Assembly (NCBI RefSeq): GCF_021233415.1
Contig: NZ_CP089466.1
Span: forward strand, 2,170,001 to 2,234,000
Reading direction: 5' to 3'
Source of the DNA: Halobacterium litoreum
GTDB lineage: Archaea > Halobacteriota > Halobacteria > Halobacteriales > Halobacteriaceae
DNA: 64,000 nucleotides
Numbering within the stretch: the first letter of the stretch is position 1; each line of letters opens with the position of its first letter. A program made the position numbers and the translations under genes. The notes beneath the pieces are model-generated. The model was not told the origin of the DNA. It worked only from the letters and a program-made list of their open reading frames with translations, and did not search any database. Shown here piece by piece: positions 43,439 through 50,928 of this stretch.

Positions 43439-44478
43439 CGGCCGTCACCCCCGTCCCCGCCGTCGGTCCGCATGCGCTCCCTGAACGCCTCGACTTCGGG
43501 CGCCGGCTCCACGAACACGTCGTCGTAGGCGTCCTCGGGCGCCGGTTCGTCGGCGTTCCGCGCGAACTCCACGGCCTCGTCCATCGTCTCCGCCACGTCG
43601 GCCCGCATCGCCTCGAACTGGTCGTCGGTGAGTTCCCCGGCGGCCGCGAGTTCCTCCCGGTAGAGGTCGATTGGGTCGCGTTCCGCCTCCCACTCCTCGA
43701 CCTCCTCCCGCGTCCGGTAGGGCTCCTCGTCGCCCTCGAAGTGGCCGCGGTAGCGGTACGTCTTCGCCTCCACGAACGTCGGGCCGTCGCCCGCGAGCGC
43801 TCGCTCTCGGGCCGCCGCGACCGTCTCGTACACCGCCGTCACGTCCTGCCCGTCCACGATTTCGCCGGGGATGCCGTAGCCGGCCGCCATCTCCGCGAGG
43901 TCCTCGACGTTGTGCTGCTCGTCGAAGGTCATGCCCTCCGAGTACTGGTTGTTCTCGACGACGAACACGACCGGGAGGTGCCACGTCGCGGCGAGGTTGA
44001 TTGCTTCGTGGACCTGGCCGGCGGCGACGGAGCCGTCGCCACAGAAGACGGTGGCGACCCAGTCGGCGTCCGTGAGTTGGGCGGTGATGCCGGCGCCCGT
44101 GCCCAGCGGGACGCTCGCGCCGACGATTGGTTGGGCGCCGAGCATCCCGTTGTCGAGGTCGGCGACGTGCATCGACCCGCCGCGGCCGCCGCAGTAGCCC
44201 GCTTCCTTGCCGTAGAGTTCCGCGAGCAGGCGGTCGGGTTCGAGCCCTTTCGCGAGGCTGTGGCCGTGAGCGCGGTGCGTGCTCGTGATGTAGTCGTCGT
44301 CCGTGAGCGCGGTGCAGGCGCCCACGGCGACCGCCTCCTGTCCCTGGGAGAGGTGGACGAATCCGGGAATCTCGTTGTCCGCGAATCGGTCCCGGACGCG
44401 GTTCTCGAACTCGCGTACGAGGAGCATCCTCCGGAGGGCGTCGCGGCGCGCGGCCGGCGTGTCCAGTGTTTGTGCCAT
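43435..44478 (-). CDS. 2-Oxoacid (acetoin-type) dehydrogenase E1 component, alpha subunit
   Basis: This 347-residue protein has GFVHLSQGQEAVAVG, LTDDDYITSTHRAHGHSLAKG, CGGRGGSMHVADLDNGMLG and the thiamine diphosphate motif from GDG at 147-149 to NN at 176-177. YITSTHRAHGH and GGRGGSMHV are features of acetoin dehydrogenase alpha subunits (AcoA), though pyruvate E1 alpha shares them. The Asp-rich C-terminus after residue 310 is a halophilic tail. ATG 44478 (MAQTLDTPAARRD) is the start; ACTTTTGG on the minus strand lies about 35-41 bases upstream. Confidence 0.9.
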   Translation of the reverse strand: MAQTLDTPAARRDALRRMLLVREFENRVRDRFADNEIPGFVHLSQGQEAVAVGACTALTDDDYITSTHRAHGHSLAKGLEPDRLLAELYGKEAGYCGGRGGSMHVADLDNGMLGAQPIVGASVPLGTGAGITAQLTDADWVATVFCGDGSVAAGQVHEAINLAATWHLPVVFVVENNQYSEGMTFDEQHNVEDLAEMAAGYGIPGEIVDGQDVTAVYETVAAARERALAGDGPTFVEAKTYRYRGHFEGDEEPYRTREEVEEWEAERDPIDLYREELAAAGELTDDQFEAMRADVAETMDEAVEFARNADEPAPEDAYDDVFVEPAPEVEAFRERMRTDGGDGGDGR

Positions 44479-44542
44479 GATATCTAGTGACAATGGCTTG
44501 GGGCGCCCGACCAAAAGTGTTACTCAGCCGGAAATCGGCGTG

Positions 44543-45325
44543 TCAGTCCGAGAGCACCTTGCCGCGCGTCGAGAACATCCCGCCGTCGACGACGAGCGAC
44601 GCCCCGGTCACGAAGTCCGCGAGGTCGCTGGCGAGGTAGACCGCGGCGTCCGCGATGTCCTCGGGCGTCCCCATCCGGCCGCGCGGGACGTTCGCCAAGA
44701 ACGGGTTCTCCGCGGAGTCGCCCGCGCCCAAGTCCTCCCGCATCAGTTCGGTGTCCGTCGGCCCCGGGTGGATGGCGTTCACCCGGATGTCCATGTGACC
44801 GAGCGCGTCCGCCAGCGAGTACGTCATCAGGCGCACCGCGCCCTTCGACGCCGAGTACGTCACGTAGTCGCCGGTCCCCTCCAGGCCGGCGATGCTCGAC
44901 ATGTTGATGATGACGCCGCCGTCCTCCATCGCCCGCGCGGCGCGCTGCGCTCCGAAGAACACGCCCTTCGCGTTCACGTCCATCACCGCGTCGTACGCCG
45001 ACTCGGTCACTTCGAGGACGTTCTCGACGTTCACCACGCCCGCGTTGTTCACCATCACGTCGACGCCGCCGAACTCGTCTGCCGCGGCGACGGCGTCCGT
45101 GAGGTCGTCGGGGTTCGTCACGTCGCACTCCACGAACGTCGCGTCCGCGTCCGTCGTCTCGGCGATTACCTCGTGGGTCGGCGGTTCGTCCTCGCGCGGC
45201 GTCTCGTCGAGGTCCGCCACCACCACGTCCGCGCCCTCCTCGGCGAACCGAACGGCGATTGCGCGCCCGATGCCGCTGGACGCGCCGGTGACGACGGCGA
45301 CCCGGTCTGTGAGCAGCCCGTACAT
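44543..45325 (-). CDS. Short-chain dehydrogenase inside the 2-oxoacid dehydrogenase cluster
   Basis: This 260-residue classical SDR has TGASSGIGRAIAVRF (cofactor), DLDE after the second strand (an acidic residue favouring NAD over NADP), VNNAGV, the catalytic Ser in NMSSIAGLEG and YSASKGA (Tyr-x3-Lys). SDRs of this type include acetoin/diacetyl reductases, so its position between E2 and E1 fits acetoin metabolism. A 3-hydroxyacyl-type role is equally possible. CACTTATG (minus strand, near 45356-45363) lies about 31-38 bases before ATG 45325, so it has its own promoter. Confidence 0.85.
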   Translation of the reverse strand: MYGLLTDRVAVVTGASSGIGRAIAVRFAEEGADVVVADLDETPREDEPPTHEVIAETTDADATFVECDVTNPDDLTDAVAAADEFGGVDVMVNNAGVVNVENVLEVTESAYDAVMDVNAKGVFFGAQRAARAMEDGGVIINMSSIAGLEGTGDYVTYSASKGAVRLMTYSLADALGHMDIRVNAIHPGPTDTELMREDLGAGDSAENPFLANVPRGRMGTPEDIADAAVYLASDLADFVTGASLVVDGGMFSTRGKVLSD

Positions 45326-45393
45326 AGTACGACAACGAGTCACACGCCCACCCGCATAAGTGTGTTTCAGGCGTCAATCCGCGGGTTCGGTCG

Positions 45394-46611
45394 TCACGCC
45401 ACGAGACTCGGGGCGTCCGCGAGATACTCGTCGAGCGTCGTCAGGAACTTCGCGGCGTCCGCGCCGTCCACGACGCGGTGGTCGAAGGAGAGACTGAACG
45501 TGACGTGCCGGCGGAACGCGATGCCGTTCTCGACCTGTACGGGGCGCTCCGTGACGCGATTCACGCCGAGAATCGCGACCTCCGGCGGGTTGATGACCGG
45601 CGTGAACGAGTCGCTCCCGAACACGCCCAGATTCGACACCGTGAACGTCCCGCCCGAGAGGTCGTCGCTCGTGTACTCGCCGTCCAGCACGCGGTCGGTC
45701 GCTCGCCCGCGGGCCGCCGACAGCTCCGCGGCGGACTTCGACCCTACGTCGGGCACGACGGGCGTCACGAGGCCGTCGTCGAGGTCAACGGCGACGCCGA
45801 CGTTCTGCTCCTCGTAGAGCGTGTGCGTCTCCGTTTCCGCGTCGTACGTCGCGTTGAACGCGGGATGGTCGGCGAGCGTCTCGGAGACCGCGCGCAGGAA
45901 CACGTCGGTCAGGGAGACGCCGGCGGCGTCCTTCGCGTCGAACGCCGGTTCCACGTCCACCTCGCGGTCGACGGTCACGTGGACGGCGTCGCGGTAACTC
46001 TCGCCGAGGCGCTCGGCGATAGTCGACCGCATCCGGGAGAGTTCGCGCTCCTCGCGGACGGTCCGCGTCGCGGCGCCGCCGGCGTCGGCCGCCGCGTCCA
46101 GCACGTCGTCGGACGTGATGCCTCCCTCGGGGCCGGTGCCGGTGACCGTCGCCAGGTCCACGCCGCGCTCGCGGGCCGTCTTCTTGGCCTTCGGCGTCGC
46201 CTTCACGTCGCCCGACGCCGTCCGGGAGTCGGTGTCGTCGTCCGCCACGCGCGAGACCGCCGACGCGGGGTCGTCCGCGCTCGCGTCCGGTGTCTCGCCG
46301 TCGTCGGGTTCGTCGGTCGCGTCGTCTGTCACGTCGGCGTCGAGTTCGGCTTCGAGGGCGGCGACGTCTTCGTCCGGCCCGGCGACGATTCCCATGGCCG
46401 AACCGGGCGGCGCCTCGTCGTTCACGTCGAGGTAAATGCCGCGCAGGACGCCGTCCTCGCGGGCCGCGACCTCCGCGACCGACTTCTCGGACTCGATTTC
46501 GGCGACCACGTCGCCCTCCTCGACTTCGTCGCCCTCGTCGGCGTGCCACGCGACGACTTCCCCGACCTCCATCTCGACGCCCAGTTTCGGCATCCGAACG
46601 ATGTAGCCCAT
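45394..46611 (-). CDS. Dihydrolipoamide acyltransferase (E2) of the 2-oxoacid dehydrogenase complex
   Basis: This 405-residue E2 has an N-terminal lipoyl domain with the lipoylated lysine at about K43 in EIESEKSVAEV. An acidic linker follows, then a peripheral subunit-binding domain (ATPKAKKTARERGVDLATVTGTGPEGGIT). The C-terminal catalytic domain ends with the active-site motif FDHRVVDGADAAKFL. It carries the acyl group from E1 to CoA. It has a single lipoyl domain. ATG 46611 (MGYIVRMPKLGVEMEVG) is clear, and GTTACGCAATAAC lies just upstream. Confidence 0.95.
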   Translation of the reverse strand: MGYIVRMPKLGVEMEVGEVVAWHADEGDEVEEGDVVAEIESEKSVAEVAAREDGVLRGIYLDVNDEAPPGSAMGIVAGPDEDVAALEAELDADVTDDATDEPDDGETPDASADDPASAVSRVADDDTDSRTASGDVKATPKAKKTARERGVDLATVTGTGPEGGITSDDVLDAAADAGGAATRTVREERELSRMRSTIAERLGESYRDAVHVTVDREVDVEPAFDAKDAAGVSLTDVFLRAVSETLADHPAFNATYDAETETHTLYEEQNVGVAVDLDDGLVTPVVPDVGSKSAAELSAARGRATDRVLDGEYTSDDLSGGTFTVSNLGVFGSDSFTPVINPPEVAILGVNRVTERPVQVENGIAFRRHVTFSLSFDHRVVDGADAAKFLTTLDEYLADAPSLVA

Positions 46612-46626
46612 TGACACCACGAGTGT

Positions 46627-46645
46627 GTTACGCAATAACAAAAAG
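46627..46645 (-). promoter_or_regulatory. E2 promoter: TATA box overlapped by GTTAC-N3-ATAAC element
   Basis: On the minus strand CTTTTTGTTA (46645-46636) is a TATA-like box centred 30 bases before ATG 46611. GTTACGCAATAAC (46627-46639) overlaps its downstream edge and resembles the element before lpdA (40985-40997). Overlap with the core promoter is the usual position for a repressor site. Confidence 0.5.
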
Positions 46646-46710
46646 ACTCGCAATACGGTGTCTCGTGGTACCAACGCACAAGGTTTTGTGGTGGGCGTCG
46701 TAGGCCCGCC

Positions 46711-47505
46711 ATGCCACTCACCGACCTGCGCGTCCTCGACAGCGTCACTCAACTCGGCGGGGACGCCGACAGCGTCGTCGTCGCCGCCAGCCACGGCGGC
46801 GCGTACGCCGGCTACCTCGCCGCCGACGCGGGCGCCCGCGGCGTCGTCCTCAACGACGCCGGCGGCGGCAAAGGCGGCGCCGGCTACGGGGCACTCCCCG
46901 TCCTCGACCGGGTCGGCCTCGCTGCGGCGACAGTCGGCCACGACACCGCGCGCATCGGCGACGGCGTCGACTCGCTCCGGAACGGCGTCATCACGCACGT
47001 CAACGACGCCGCCGCCGACCTCGGCTGTCGCGTCGGCGACGACGCCATCGACTGCGCGACCGGACTCCGCGACGGCACGCCCCCGGACTCGGTTCCCGAC
47101 CACGGCACCGCGCGCTACCGCCTCCGCGACGGCGACACGCCCGTCTGGGGGATGGACTCGCTGTCGCTAATTCGCCCCTCAGACGCCGACTGCGTCGTCG
47201 TCACGGGGAGCCACGGGGCTCGGCTCGCGGGCGAAACCGAGTCCTACGTGCGGACCGACGTGGCCGGCGCGGTGTTCAACGACGCGGGCGGCGGGAAAGA
47301 CGGCGCGGGCACGAGTCGCCTCCCGATGCTCGCCGACTACGGCGTGCCGGCCGCGACGGTCGCGGCAGCGTCGGCGCGCATCGGCGACGGCCGCGAGACG
47401 TGGCAGGGGACGCTGAGCGCGGTGAACACGCCGGCGCGCGACCTCGGCGCGGCGCCCGGCGACGACTGCCCCGAGTTCGCGCGACTGGTCGCGGAGGCAG
47501 ATTGA
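46711..47505 (+). CDS. Internally duplicated protein of unknown function
   Basis: I do not recognise the family. The 264-residue protein is built of two homologous halves. The first (about 18-105) has SVVVAASHGGAYAG, VVLNDAGGGKGGAGYGALPVLD, AAATVGHDTARIGDG and ITHVN. The second (about 155-262) has CVVVTGSHGARLAG, AVFNDAGGGKDGAGTSRLPMLA, AATVAAASARIGDG and LSAVN. The shared signature SHG - NDAGGGK - GAG - LP - AATV - ARIGDG - VN suggests an alpha/beta nucleotide- or substrate-binding fold duplicated and fused. No signal peptide or membrane helix is seen. GGTTTTGTGG (46682-46691) lies 20-29 bases before the start. It is divergent from E2 and 25 bases upstream of the epimerase gene. Confidence 0.8.
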   Translation: MPLTDLRVLDSVTQLGGDADSVVVAASHGGAYAGYLAADAGARGVVLNDAGGGKGGAGYGALPVLDRVGLAAATVGHDTARIGDGVDSLRNGVITHVNDAAADLGCRVGDDAIDCATGLRDGTPPDSVPDHGTARYRLRDGDTPVWGMDSLSLIRPSDADCVVVTGSHGARLAGETESYVRTDVAGAVFNDAGGGKDGAGTSRLPMLADYGVPAATVAAASARIGDGRETWQGTLSAVNTPARDLGAAPGDDCPEFARLVAEAD

Positions 47506-47530
47506 ATAGCGCTCGGCGAGAGTGTGAGTC

Positions 47531-47983
47531 GTGTTCACACGCATTCACCACGTGGCGTTCCTCGTCGGCGACTTAGACGAAGCCAGCGCCGCGTTCGAAT
47601 CCCAGTTCGGCGTCGAACAGCTCACGCGCCGCGAGATGACCGGCGACTTCGAGTTGGCGGTCGCCCTCTACCCGGTCGGCGAGTCGCTCGTCGAACTCAT
47701 CACGCCCACCACCGACTCGGGGTGGGTGTACGAGACGTGGCGCGAACAAGGCGACGGCTTCTTCCACATCGCCTTCGAGGTCGACGACGTCCACGAGCGC
47801 ATGGCCGAGTTACAGGCCGCCGGCGTCGCGTTCGACAGCGACGCCCCACAGGAAGGCCTCGACTGGCTCGTCGCCACGCTCGATGCCGACGCGAGCGTCG
47901 TCCCCATGCAGTTGGTCGAAGACGAGAAGACGATGGACGAACGAATCGCGGCGTTCAGAACGTCCGAGGGACGTACATCGTAA
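47531..47983 (+). CDS. mce: Methylmalonyl-CoA epimerase (VOC family)
   Basis: This 150-residue vicinal-oxygen-chelate protein starts IHHVAFLVGDLDEASAAFESQFGVE and has ELITPTTDSGWVYETWREQGDGFFHIAFEVDD. The metal-binding pattern (His near residue 7, Glu in VELITP, His in FFHIAFEV) and the length fit methylmalonyl-CoA epimerase, which interconverts the two stereoisomers in propionyl-CoA use. A methylmalonyl-CoA mutase is not in this window. It starts at GTG 47531, and its end overlaps the convergent dctM by 29 bases. Confidence 0.8.
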   Translation: MFTRIHHVAFLVGDLDEASAAFESQFGVEQLTRREMTGDFELAVALYPVGESLVELITPTTDSGWVYETWREQGDGFFHIAFEVDDVHERMAELQAAGVAFDSDAPQEGLDWLVATLDADASVVPMQLVEDEKTMDERIAAFRTSEGRTS

Positions 47984-49235
47984 TCTGGGGGACGTACGTG
48001 ATGACGAGCAGCGCCGCGATGAGAATCACGTAGTACACCTTCGTCCGACTGAACACCCGAGCGACCGGGACGTCCGCGATGTCCGCGGAGAGGTAGACCG
48101 ACAGCCCGAGCGGCGGCGTCAACAGCCCGAGCATCAGATTGAACACCATGATGACGCCGACGTGGACCGGGTCGACGCCGGCCTCGACGAGCGTCGGCGC
48201 GACGATGGGCGTCATCATCACGAGCGCCGCGATGGGGTCGAGGAACAGCCCGATGAACAGCAACACGAGGTTCACGAGCAACAACAACACGAGTTTGTTC
48301 TCGGAGATGGTGAACAGCGTCTGCGCGAACATCGTGTCGATGTTCTCGACGGACAGCACGAAACTGAAGACGCTCGCGGCCGCGAGGATGATGACGATGC
48401 TCCCGCTGGTCTTCGTCGTCTCGACGGCGGCCTTCCAGATGTACCCGAAGTCCACGATGCGGTAGACGAACGTGTTCACGAGCAGGATGTAGAACACGGT
48501 CACGCCCGCGGCTTCGGTCGGACTGAACACGCCGGCGAGCATCCCCGAGACGAGGACGACGGGCGTGAGCAACGCCGGGAGCGCGACCAGAAACGTCCGC
48601 CCGATGTCGCGCACCGACGCGCGCTTGTCGTTGCTCGGGAGGTCTTGGGTCTTCGCCACGTACACCGTCCCGAGCATCAGCGCCGCGACGGTCAGCAACG
48701 CCGGCAGCGCCCCCGCGAGCAGCAACGAGAGGACGGACACCTCGGCGATGATGCCGAAGATGATGAGCGGGATGCTCGGCGGGAAGATGGGGCCGACGGT
48801 CGCCGACGCGCTCGTCAGCGCTGCCGAGAAGTCGGCGTCGTAGTCGGCGTCCGTCATCGACTTGATGAGGACGCGACCGACGCCGCCGATGTCCGCGAGC
48901 GCGGACCCGGAGATGCCCGCGAAGATGAGGCTCGTGACGATGTTCACTTGCGCGAGGCCGCCGTCGTAGTGGCCGACGAGGCTGTCCGCGAAGTCGAATA
49001 TCTTCTCCGTGATGTCGCCGTGGTTCATCAGCGACCCGACGTAGATGAACAGCGGGATGGCGAGGAACGTAAAGGAGTCGAGCGACCGCATCATGTTCGT
49101 CGCCGGGAATATCACCGGCTGGCCCTCGACGAAACTGTACCACAGGGCCGGGGCGAGCAGCGCCACCCAGACCGGCACCCGGAGGAGCGCGAGCAGGACG
49201 AACATCGCGATGACGACGACGCCGAGCATCCCCAT
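47955..49235 (-). CDS. dctM: TRAP transporter large permease (DctM)
   Basis: This 426-residue protein has about twelve membrane helices and DctM motifs: FTFLAIPLFIYVGSLMNHGDITEKIFDFADSLVGHYDGGLAQVNI, GISGSALADIGGVGRVLIKSM, FPPSIPLIIFGIIAEVSVLSLLLAG and LTPPLGLSVYLSADIA. It forms the sodium-coupled translocation unit. It overlaps the start of its partner dctQ by one to four bases (ATGA) and is the last gene of the dctPQM operon. Confidence 0.93.
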   Translation of the reverse strand: MGMLGVVVIAMFVLLALLRVPVWVALLAPALWYSFVEGQPVIFPATNMMRSLDSFTFLAIPLFIYVGSLMNHGDITEKIFDFADSLVGHYDGGLAQVNIVTSLIFAGISGSALADIGGVGRVLIKSMTDADYDADFSAALTSASATVGPIFPPSIPLIIFGIIAEVSVLSLLLAGALPALLTVAALMLGTVYVAKTQDLPSNDKRASVRDIGRTFLVALPALLTPVVLVSGMLAGVFSPTEAAGVTVFYILLVNTFVYRIVDFGYIWKAAVETTKTSGSIVIILAAASVFSFVLSVENIDTMFAQTLFTISENKLVLLLLVNLVLLFIGLFLDPIAALVMMTPIVAPTLVEAGVDPVHVGVIMVFNLMLGLLTPPLGLSVYLSADIADVPVARVFSRTKVYYVILIAALLVITYVPQITMYVPRTF

Positions 49236-49711
49236 CAGGCACGCACCTCCTTGACGTCGAGGTAGAGGCGGCGCACGTACACCAGGATGAGGAACCCGAG
49301 GCCGACGACGGGCGCGAGGTAGTACAGCGGAATCGGGATGTCGACGAGCGGCGCGGTGGAGTCACGGAACTGCTGCATCGCCTTCACCGACCCCCAGAAC
49401 ACGACCGCGGCGGCGAACAGACACACCAGCGTCACGAGGATGTCGTGGAGGGGCTTCCAGCGCTCCGGAATCCGCTGTGAGAGGTAGTCGATTTCGATGT
49501 GGCCGCCGTCGAGGGCGAGGCCGCCGACGACGAGGAACGCGAGCCACACCTCGAAGAACTGCGCGATTATCTGGAGGCCGCTGAACCCGAGGCCGAAGTT
49601 GCGCGACGCTACGCGAGCAATCATCAACCCGAGGATGAGCAGGAGCGAGAGGGCTGCCGTCGCGTAGAACGCACTCGCTACGCGGTCGAACGAGAGCCGG
49701 GACTCGGCCAT
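49235..49711 (-). CDS. dctQ: TRAP transporter small permease (DctQ)
   Basis: This 158-residue protein has four membrane helices with the DctQ pattern: IIAQFFEVWLAFLVVGGLALDGGHIEIDYLSQRIPERWKPLHDILVTLVCLFAAAVVFWGSV. HIEIDYL corresponds to the conserved HIRVDL motif. It pairs with DctM in the membrane. It starts at ATG 49711, two bases after the dctP stop. Confidence 0.9.
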   Translation of the reverse strand: MAESRLSFDRVASAFYATAALSLLLILGLMIARVASRNFGLGFSGLQIIAQFFEVWLAFLVVGGLALDGGHIEIDYLSQRIPERWKPLHDILVTLVCLFAAAVVFWGSVKAMQQFRDSTAPLVDIPIPLYYLAPVVGLGFLILVYVRRLYLDVKEVRA

Positions 49712-49713
49712 CG

Positions 49714-50775
49714 TTAGGCTGGGTAGCCGTCCCCGTGCAGTTGCTCGATGGTGCCGATGAGGTCCGGGAACTGCGACCGGATGCGCGACCGGGCGGCGCT
49801 GCGGAACGCGTCCATTTCGAGGTCTTCGGGCGGCACGATGGTGAGGCCGTTGTCCCGCATGAAGGACTTGTGGCCTTCGAGGTTGCTCTCGAGGGTCTCG
49901 GTCGCCCGCGGCTGAATCTCGCGGACGCCGTCGTACAACACCTGCTGTTCGCTCTCCGAGAGGTCCTGGAAGACGCCCTCGTTCATGATGACGGCGAGCG
50001 GCGAGTGCATGTGGTTGGTCTCGAGGATGTAGTTCTGGTTCTCCCAGATGCCCGAGGACCGGATGATGTTGTAGGGGTTCTCCTGGCCCTGGATGCTCCC
50101 GGTGGCGAGCGCCTGTGGCACCTCCGAGAAGTCGATGTTCGTGGTCTGGGCGCCGAGCGCCTTGAGCGCCTCCGAGTACATCGCGATGGGCACTGCGCGC
50201 ATCGTGTACTCGGAGAGTTCCTCGGGGTTGCGCGGCGGTTCGTTGTTCACGTTGAGCGTGACGCGCCGTGTCCCCTGGACGACCGCGCCGAGCGACCGGA
50301 TGTCGGTCTCGGAGACGAGGTCGTCGATGACCTGCTGGGCGATTTCGGAGTCCTGCGGGTCGGTCTTCTCGTAGATGTCCTCGTAGGGGTTGTCCGGGTC
50401 GTAGAGGTACGGCGCGTCGAACACTTGCGCCGGCTGGTACTGGGTGCCCGTGAGCGCGTACGGGATGACGTACATGTCCAGAGAGCCCGAGGAGACGTTC
50501 TCGATGGACTCGATCTGGCCGCCGAGTTCGCTGTTCCGGTACGCGTCGATTTCGATGGAGCCGCCCGTCTCTTCGGAGACGTACTCGCCGAGCCACGCGG
50601 CCGCGTCGCCGTGTACGGAGCCTTCGGCCGCCGGGGAGTTCGCCCGCAGCGTGGTCGTTCCACCGCCGCCGAACAGGCCCATGCAGCCCGCGAGGACGCC
50701 GAGGCCGGTCGCCGCAGCGCCGGTCTGCAAGTAGGTTCGGCGGGAGATTCTACGCCCATTGTCACCATTTACCAT
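49714..50775 (-). CDS. dctP: TRAP transporter substrate-binding lipoprotein (DctP)
   Basis: This 353-residue protein has a twin-arginine signal (GRRISRRTYLQTGAAATGLGVLAGC) with lipobox cysteine, so it is exported by Tat and lipid-anchored. The mature part shows VSSGSLDMYVIPYALTG, FDAPYLYD, SLGAVVQGTRRVTLNVN, KALGAQTTNIDFSEVPQALATGSIQGQENPYNII and TNHMHSPLAVIMNEG, all typical of DctP. The conserved arginine in NPEELSEYTMRAV corresponds to the carboxylate-binding residue, so the ligand should be an organic acid. ATG 50775 is preferred over the upstream in-frame start at 50805. Confidence 0.93.
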   Translation of the reverse strand: MVNGDNGRRISRRTYLQTGAAATGLGVLAGCMGLFGGGGTTTLRANSPAAEGSVHGDAAAWLGEYVSEETGGSIEIDAYRNSELGGQIESIENVSSGSLDMYVIPYALTGTQYQPAQVFDAPYLYDPDNPYEDIYEKTDPQDSEIAQQVIDDLVSETDIRSLGAVVQGTRRVTLNVNNEPPRNPEELSEYTMRAVPIAMYSEALKALGAQTTNIDFSEVPQALATGSIQGQENPYNIIRSSGIWENQNYILETNHMHSPLAVIMNEGVFQDLSESEQQVLYDGVREIQPRATETLESNLEGHKSFMRDNGLTIVPPEDLEMDAFRSAARSRIRSQFPDLIGTIEQLHGDGYPA

Positions 50776-50830
50776 GATACCTCTCCACGGGCGTATCACT
50801 ATCAATGTTCGTATTGCAGATAGATTTGTT

Positions 50831-50844
50831 GACAGGTACCTGTC
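50831..50844. promoter_or_regulatory. Perfect 14-base palindrome upstream of the TRAP operon
   Basis: GACAGGTACCTGTC is a perfect palindrome located 56-69 bases before ATG 50775 of dctP, upstream of the likely TATA region (TTGATAG, minus strand, near 50802-50808). A second weaker pair, GATAC (50776-50780) and GTATC (50793-50797), lies at the start codon side. This is a strong candidate operator for control of the transporter. Confidence 0.6.
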
Positions 50845-50928
50845 TGATTCCCCTGAAAAAACACCGCTACGGCTTGTATTTACGCCACTGCGACTCGAAA
50901 CGGTCGATTCGCCGCATCGCGTCGCCCG

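Noticed and set aside
47588-47600. tRNA T-arm-like GTTCGAATCCC
   Set aside because: It lies inside the methylmalonyl-CoA epimerase gene. No cloverleaf can be formed around it.
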